The notes under the pieces were generated by a model. It was not told where the DNA came from and ran no database searches. It worked only from the letters and a program-made list of their open reading frames with translations. Shown here in pieces: positions 55,591-63,400 of a stretch of DNA of 64,000 nucleotides. A program made the translations under genes and the position numbers. Source of the DNA: Gracilimonas halophila (GTDB lineage Bacteria; Bacteroidota; Rhodothermia; Balneolales; Balneolaceae); assembly GCF_042684365.1 (NCBI RefSeq), contig NZ_JBHULI010000005.1:145202-209201 (forward strand). Direction: 5' to 3'. Positions within the stretch are counted from its first letter, which is position 1; every line of letters begins with the position of its first letter.

Positions 55591-55622
55591 AAAACCGCCA
55601 CCTTTGTGTGGCGGTTTTTTTA
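55591..55622 (+). terminator. Terminator after the rhodopsin gene
   Basis: AAAACCGCCAC (55591-55601) pairs with GTGGCGGTTTT (55608-55618), loop CTTTGT, then T's. Same loop and stem core as the terminator at 146-170. Confidence 0.92.
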
Positions 55623-55704
55623 TTAATTTTAAGTCAAAATTAAAGCGAGTAAAAGGTGATTTAAAACGTCATACTGTTACTGAAGAACGTAAACCTTTTG
55701 AAGA

Positions 55705-56838
55705 ATGTACTCTAAAGAAGAATATGTGCAAGAAGCTGAAAAATTTATCAAAGTACATCATCAAGATAAATGGTATGAAAAAAAATTAAATCGCCTTGAG
55801 AGCATCCGAGAACAAATCTATAGTGAAGGAACTTGGACCCCCACAAAAGATGAGCTTAAAAAGGGTGGTCAAATGGCCTGGCGTAATAGTAGCAGGTGCA
55901 TAGGAAGGCTATTTCATATGTCATTAAATGTAAAAGATAAAAGAAATTTGACCGACGAAAATGAAATCTTTGAGGCATTGGTCGAGCACTTACAAGAAGC
56001 AACTAATGAAGGAAGAATAAAACCGGTAATGACTGTTTTTAGAGAAAGGCGTAAGGGAGAAGAAATAAGAATTTGGAATAAACAACTTGTTAGGTACGCC
56101 GGTTTTGAAAATGATGGAGTGATAACTGGAGATCCAGCTGAAGTTGAATTCACCAATAAATGTATAGGTTTAGGATGGAAGCCAAAGCGTACAGCATTTG
56201 AGCTCTTACCGATTGTTATTCAAATTGGTAACCGGGAACCAAAGTGGTTTGAACTTCCCAGAAAATCTGTGCTTGAAGTAAAAATTACACATCCTGAACT
56301 ACATTTTTTTGAGGAGCTTCAATTAAAGTGGTATGCAGTACCTGTTATCACTGATATGGCTTTTCGTATGGCAGGGCTTGAATACACAGCGGCACCTTTT
56401 AGTGGCTGGTATATGGGAACAGAAATAGCCGCAAGAAATCTTGCTGATGAAAACCGATATAATATGCTTCCGGTTGTTGCAAAGAAAATGGGTTTAAGTA
56501 CAAACTCCCGGCATGATCTCTGGAAAGACCGAGCTCTTTTAGAGATTAACCGTGCTGTGCTGTATTCGTTTAAAAAAGCAGGGGTCATGATAACCGACCA
56601 TCATACGGCATCCAGGCAGTTCATGAAATTTTGTACCAGAGAAAAAGAGGCCGGCCGTGAAGTAATGGCCGACTGGTCCTGGATTGTACCTCCTATGAGC
56701 GCATCAACCATGGAAGTGTTTCATAAGCAATGGCAAGATAATGTGTCAGACCCAAACTTTTATTATCAGGAAAAGAAGTGGAAGAAAACCGCTGGTAAAA
56801 AATTAAATGGATGCCCTTACTATCTTAATTCGAATTAA
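55705..56838 (+). CDS. nos: Nitric oxide synthase oxygenase (bacterial NOS)
   Basis: 377 aa, the size of bacterial NOS oxygenase domains (no reductase domain). Proximal haem ligand C65 is in AWRNSSRCIGR. Arginine-binding Glu240 is in APFSGWYMGTEIAARNLAD. W324/W326 in MADWSWIVPPMS correspond to the pterin/haem edge, and GCPYY is at the C-terminus. Makes NO from L-arginine with electrons from a separate flavoprotein; the FNR-like gene at 41385 is 14 kb away and only a speculative donor. It lies 210 bp behind the rhodopsin and a terminator, on the same strand, and seems to be its own transcript. Confidence 0.93.
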   Translation: MYSKEEYVQEAEKFIKVHHQDKWYEKKLNRLESIREQIYSEGTWTPTKDELKKGGQMAWRNSSRCIGRLFHMSLNVKDKRNLTDENEIFEALVEHLQEATNEGRIKPVMTVFRERRKGEEIRIWNKQLVRYAGFENDGVITGDPAEVEFTNKCIGLGWKPKRTAFELLPIVIQIGNREPKWFELPRKSVLEVKITHPELHFFEELQLKWYAVPVITDMAFRMAGLEYTAAPFSGWYMGTEIAARNLADENRYNMLPVVAKKMGLSTNSRHDLWKDRALLEINRAVLYSFKKAGVMITDHHTASRQFMKFCTREKEAGREVMADWSWIVPPMSASTMEVFHKQWQDNVSDPNFYYQEKKWKKTAGKKLNGCPYYLNSN

Positions 56839-57466
56839 ATATCCCGTAAAAGGTGTAATACTACCAGAGGCATGTTATCCGGTTATCTGATTTTTATTAA
56901 GTATTATTTTTTGCAGTTTTTTGCATACCCATTACTGGGTAAAACCAGTTTTATCTTTAAAAACCGATGATTGAATTATTTGGTAAAAGTAAATAATACA
57001 CCCTTCAAAATTGTACTTCTACTCCTTTAGGCACCGCATTGATCAGCTCTCGAGTTTACCTCCTGGTATCGCTCTCCTGCAGTGGTGTATGTAATTGATA
57101 ACCTATACCAAATGGCTGCCTCTTCGTATTTCTTTGTCTGTATTTCCATCTATTGGATTTTTCGGAAAAGTAAAAACTGCTGGGTTTAAAATCTGAGATG
57201 GGACCAATAAGATTAGTACACATTTACATGTGTACTAATAAATGGTAAAGAAGCATAAATTAAATTATAAAAATAAACAAGTACTTGGTAACTACTACAA
57301 AGATTTGAACTTATAATCAAATTAGGTAAAACTCATTTCTCTCGATTTTCTATAGTTGCGTCAGCCCATAAGTACAATGTAATATTTATCATGGCCGCAA
57401 TGCTGAAATATAAGTTAAAGGCAGTATAATTTTACTGCAGGCTCATCAGACAAATATGTATCTCAA
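56839..57466. other. Gene-free 628-bp region between NOS and the giant adhesin
   Basis: No coding potential on either strand. Structure seen: the long dyad at 57212-57239 and a smaller one, GCAGTA (57421-57426) / TACTGC (57433-57438), 29 bp before the adhesin start. This is presumably the adhesin's control region. Confidence 0.5.
57212..57239. promoter_or_regulatory. Perfect 11-bp inverted repeat upstream of the adhesin
   Basis: ATTAGTACACA (57212-57222), spacer TTTACA, TGTGTACTAAT (57229-57239). No T run follows either arm, so an operator or other protein-binding site is likelier than a terminator. The nearest downstream gene is the adhesin, 228 bp away. Confidence 0.5.
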
Positions 57467-60400
57467 ATGATATCAGAATATTTGAAATATTTATTAAAAC
57501 CTTTTGCTCTATTCATAGTTATTCAGCTTCTAACACATTATAAAGCTGACGCCCAAAATAACATCTATATTGTCGAAAATGGAGGTGATATAGAGGGTGA
57601 AGGATGGATCTTGGAAGACGGTCTTATTGAAACTACTGCTGATGTTTCTATAAATGCAAGTACTCTCTTGAACAAATTACAGGAGGGACCTACAGAAATA
57701 TCAGCAAGTTATATAGGCATTGAAGCATCAATAATTTCAACTTCAGCGAATAGACTTACGCTAAAAGCATCAGAAAATATAGATATTTCCTCAAACATTA
57801 CTATCCAAACAAACGGTGGTGATATTGTCTTTTGGACCAACCCAACCGCTTCGAACAGCATTTCTGGCCACATTCGCCTCAACAGTGGTGTGGTGCTGAA
57901 CACCACCAATGGGAGTACCGACCCCGGTCTTTCGGGTGGTGGGCACATCATCCTCGCTGGCGGTGGCGACTCAGACGGTGATGGCTACCCAGATGGCTTT
58001 GCCAAGACCAACAGCACATATGGGATAAGATTAGACACAGGAGTCGAGCTCTATTCTGCTGGAGGTGATATAATCGTACGGGGCGAGACCTACAGCACCT
58101 CGACCAACCGAAGCGGCATTTATCAAACCGGCGACCTGACCATCGACTCGGGCGTGGGCTCGATTTTCATCGAGGGCAAAAACCGCTCAGGCTACGGCAG
58201 CTGGCCTTTGCAACTGGGCAATGGCACGGTAGGCACGTTATCGCTGACATCCGACAAAGGCAGCGACAACGCCATCACCTTGAAAAGCACCGCCGGGCGC
58301 AATGGCATCTACTTGGGTGGCACCGCAAACGCCGACATGGCCTTCAAAGCCACCGGGGGTGGCGATATCGTCTTGACCACCAAACACCAAATACAGACCA
58401 CCAGCGATTATTCATTCGAAACCGCGGGCGGGGCGATTGTGTTGTGGTCCGACAACCAACAAGCCCGCGACGGCAACATCAAAATTGGCAGCAACAACGC
58501 CTTCACCTCCCAAGGTGGCGACATTATTCTGGCTGGCGGCAATGCCGACGATGCCGGCTACCCAAAAAACTATGCCTCCACCACCAGCACGTACGGCATC
58601 CAGCTCGACTCAGGCGTTGAGTTCGACTCAAGCGGTGGTGATGTTATCTTAAAAGGCGAGACCTACAGCACCTCGACCAACCGAAGCGGCATTTATCAAA
58701 CCGGCGACCTGACCATCGACTCGGGCGTGGGCTCGATTTTCATCGAGGGCAAAAACCGCTCAGGCTACGGCAGCTGGGCCTTACAATTGGGCAATAGTAC
58801 GGTGGACACACTGTCTTTAGTGTCGGCCAAGCCATCGGGCGACGCCATCACCCTGAAGACCACAGGCGGGCGCTATGGTGTGTACTTGGGAGGCACCACA
58901 GGAAAAACCATGGAGGTCAACGCCACCGGTGGTGGCAACATCCGTCTTGACACGCCCCACCACATCCAAACAGAAAGTGACTATGTCTTTAAGACAACCG
59001 GCTCGGGCACCATCACGTTTAAAAGCGAAGACTACATTCGCCTGGGTCAGCGAAATCAATTGCAAACCGACAACGCCGACATTGTTCTTTGGACCAACCA
59101 GAGTGCGGCGAACAATGTATCGGGGGGCATTCGCCTCGACGATGGGACCACCTTAAACACCAACGATGGCAGCGAAACCACTGGTCTTTCGGGAGGTGGG
59201 CACATCATCCTCGCCGGCGGTAGCGCAGACAACGATGGATACCCCGATGGCTTTGCCAAGACCAACAGCACCTACGGGATCCTCCTTGATCCGGGCGTCA
59301 AACTCCACTCCGGCGGTGGTGATGTCATCTTAAAAGGCGAGACCTACAGCACGAGCACCAACCGCCACGGCATTTATCAAACCGGGGACCTGACCATCGA
59401 CTCGGGCACGGGTTCTATCTTCATGGAGGGCAAAAACCGCTCAGGCTACGGGAGCTGGCCGTTGTACCTGGGCAGTGGCACGGTGGGCACACTGTCTTTA
59501 ATATCGGCCAAGCCATCGGGTGACGCCATCACCATCCAGTCCTCAACAGGCCGCTATGGCACCTACCTGGGGGGCACTGTCGGTGGGACGATGGAGGTCA
59601 AGGCCACCGGTGGTGGCGACATTGTTGTCACCGCCAAGCGCGAGGTGGTTACCACCGATGACTACACCTTCCAAACCAACGGCGGTGACATAGTCATGTG
59701 GCCCAACAACACAGCCCTCAAAAAAGGCCGTCTGTCTATTGGCAAAAACAACACCTTCAACTCCGCAGGCGGGGCCACCGACCAAGCCACCGGTGGCGGT
59801 GATGTGATCTTTGCAGGCGGCATTGATGACGGCAACAACCGCCCTGATGGCTACGCCCGCGATGATGGCAACCGATATGGGATTGACCTCCGCACCGGCC
59901 TGACGATCCACTCAGGTGGTGGCGATATCACGCTCAAAGGGCGCACTAATAAATACAACGACAGTTACACCCGAGGCATTCGCCAGCGAGGCGATCTGAC
60001 GATGTATTCTGGCAAAGGCGCCATCCTGTTTGACGGCCAAATCCTTCGAACCCGTGGGGCTGCGGGCTACGGCATCGAGTTCGCCGATGGCACGTCAAAT
60101 ACCATCTCAGTCGTTTCAGACAAAGCCCCTGGCGATGCCATCACCATCAACGGCAACAACACCACAAACACCTGGGGGATTTATTTTGGCGCCACCGCCA
60201 GCGGTCGGTTTGAAGCGACGGGCGGTGGACATATCGTGGCCACCACCGCGCGCGGGCTGTATGTTCACTCCAACTACACCTTCCAAACCGACGGCGGCGA
60301 CATCGTCATGTGGCCCAACAACACAGCCCTCAAAAAAGGCCGGCTCTACATTGGCAACAACAGCACCTTCAACTCCGCAGGCGGGGCGACTAACCAAGGC

Positions 60401-63400
60401 ACCGGTGGCGGTGATGTGATTTTTGCCGGCGGCATTGATGACGGCAATAACCGCCCCGATGGCTATGCCCGCGATGATGGCAACCGATATGGGATTGATA
60501 TCCGCACCGGTCTGAAGATCCACTCGGGTGGAGGCGATATCACGCTTAAAGGGCGCACCAATAAGTACAACGACAGCTACACCCGAGGCATTCGCCAGCG
60601 AGGCGATCTGACGATGTATTCTGGCGAAGGCGCCATCCTATTTGACGGCCAAATCCTTCGAACCCGTGGGGCTGCGGGCTACGGCATCGAGTTCGCCGAT
60701 GGTACGTCAAATACCATCTCAGTCGTTTCAGACAAAGCCCCTGGCGATGCCATCACCATCAACGGCAACAACACCACGAACACCTACGGCATCTATTTTG
60801 GCGCCACCACCAACGGGCGCTTTGAAGCCACCAGTGGCGGCAACCTCGTTGTCACCACCGCGCGTGGCATTCTCACGCGCTCAGGCTACACGTTTCAAAC
60901 CGATGGGGGCAATGTAGTGTTTTGGGCAGACACCGACGGCAACGGCGACGGCCGCATCTACACCCAAAACCCCATCGTATTCAACAGCGCAGGTGGCTCA
61001 ACCAATCAAAGCAGCGGCGGCGGGACCATTGTGCTCGCTGGTGGGTCAGACAACGGCGCCAACGGCCAGACAGCCGATGATGGCATCCCCGATGGCTTTG
61101 CCTATGACCGCACCTGGCGAGGGGTGTACCTGAGCAACGGCGCACAGATGTATTCAGGCGGTGGTGATGTCATCATTCGCGGGCGCACGTATCACACCGG
61201 CAACACCTATGCCATTCAGCAAAACAATGACCTGACGATCCACTCAGGCCAAGGCCAGATCACCCTGCACGGAAAGACCCGAACCGACCGCGATGGCGAT
61301 GGGGTGTTGTTGGCCAATGGCGGCACGACCAATGGATTTTCGTTGGTCTCCGACAAAGCCACCGGCACCGCCGTTGAGATCATCGGCGAGGCGCACTCAT
61401 ATGGTGTGATCTCCAATTCAGGTGGCTCCACCAAAACCATCGAAGCCACCGGCGGCGGCGATGTCATCATCGATGGGAAGACACCCAAAGCCGGTTACGG
61501 CGTGTATTTAAGGGACTTCGATGTGCTGGCCGCCGATGGCGCAGTGACGATCGATGGCCACACCACCGGCATATGGTTGTATGACATGACCTTGGGCCAA
61601 CTGAACAACACCTTGGTGGCCTCGTCTGATGCCGATGTCACTCTGAGAGCAGATGAGTTTAGAACCAGTGGATCGTCTACAGTTGAAACGACTGGTGAAG
61701 TGACCATAGAACCATACAGCGAAAGTTTTACTGATGCCTTCACGTATCCCATTACTAATGTTTCTGTATCTACTGACGCAACAGAACTAACGGTAGGTAA
61801 ACTCTCAAATAATGTAGACATAACGGTAGCTGCCTCAACAACCATCAACGGTGACATTTCGTTCTTTGGTCGTGATATTACACTCAATAATAATACAACG
61901 GTTAAGTCAACAGGCGCCCAATCAGACATAGCCATGGTTGCGTCCCGTAATTTTATCAATTCGGCTGGCAGCAAAGCAATAGAATCGGTATCTGGACGAT
62001 GGACCGTGTATCTCGATGACAGACTAGGAAATACATATGGTGATTTAAACAGTGAAAATATCCCATTCCAAGGATCTACATACAGCACGCTTCCTCCCAA
62101 TGAAGTAGCTGGCGGTACTCGTTATGTCTTTGCTGAATCTTTCAGTACTGATTTTACCATAAATGCAAAAAATGTCACCAAAGAGTATGGTTTTGTTGCA
62201 TGTTTAAATGGCTCTTGCTTGGATGAAAATAAATGTAATACTACTGTTCTTAATCCTGACCCCAGTTCTTCTAATTATTTGCAAAGTGGCAATTGGGGTG
62301 GATTAAATAGTCCTCAACTTTCCTCAGGGACAAGTTGGTCAGGTAGTTCAGGTAGTTCCACCAGTCAATTTGTAGGGGTTACATTCAGTGCTTCCAAAAT
62401 TCAAGGAGTCATAACAAAGGGAAGGGGAGATGTTGATCAATGGGTGACATCCTACGATTTGCAAGCCACAAAGGATGGAACGACATGGACATCATTGGGA
62501 ATATTTAGCGCAAATTCCGATCGTAATACCGAAGTATTTAATGAAGTCTCAAACACCGATACAGATTGGATCGGATTAAGAATAAATCCAAGAACCTGGA
62601 GAAGTCATCCATCTTTAAGGTTTCAGGTTAAACTAGCTGATTCGTGTCAAGTGGACTCAAATTACAGCTTTGAAGCTGGCTATGAAATCATAAGTGACAT
62701 AAAAGAAGAGCCAAATGTTTATTTAGGAGGAAGTGCCGGTATTAGTATACCATTAAGTTCAATTTATTCTGAAATACCAGATATCACGTCCACCAAGGCG
62801 CCTCAGGAAGCTGCAATTGGTCAGGCTCCTATTAACATTTCTGGTGGTATCCCTAAAACAGGATATACAATTACAGAGGGCACGCTTACGAGTACATTGA
62901 CCGTAATTCCAAGGGCTGTTGAACTTCATGCTTTCAATAAAATGTATGATGGTTCCCATGAAGCTACGTTGAGTGACAGTTCCGTATCTAATCTGGTCAA
63001 TGACGACGATATAACCCTTACTTCTTCAGCAGCTGAGTATGCTACAAAAAATGTTGGTGAGGATATAAAGGTTACATTATCGGGATTACAGATTTCAGGC
63101 AGTGATGCGGCGAACTACAGTATTACATCTTCTATGGTTGCCAATGGCAAAATTCTACCCAGAGAGATAGAATTAAGTGCTTTTAAACCTTATGATGGAA
63201 GTACAGATCTCAATGGATTTGTTTCCATTGTAACCGGTGTTAGTAATAATGGATTTGCAGAAACACTGGATTATACAAATGCAACTGCTGCCAGTGCTGA
63301 AATAGCCGGGCCTGATGGTGAAACAAGTACCGATGACAATTACATTAGTTCAATCACTTTATTAGACGCAAATGATGGAAGTGGTGGGAAGGCAAACAAT

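Larger units (their letters stand above)
57840..61620. other. GC-rich segment inside the adhesin gene
   Basis: Hand counts of 60-bp lines give 60% G+C at 58141, against 37% at 57661 and 42% at 62881 in the same reading frame. Within the segment, third positions favour C/G (GGC, ACC, ATC, GAC); outside they favour A/T. One short AT-rich patch (about 58018-58080) interrupts it. The frame is never broken at the edges. Consistent with an acquired or recombined repeat block. Confidence 0.8.

Noticed and set aside
55604..55789. 61-aa frame overlapping the start of the NOS gene
   Set aside because: It begins inside the rhodopsin terminator stem region and overlaps NOS out of frame; its Lys-rich translation reflects AT-rich DNA.
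58082..60894. CRISPR-like regularly spaced repeats
   Set aside because: Repeats are coding, hundreds of bases long, in one frame, with no short direct repeat/spacer pattern and no cas genes.
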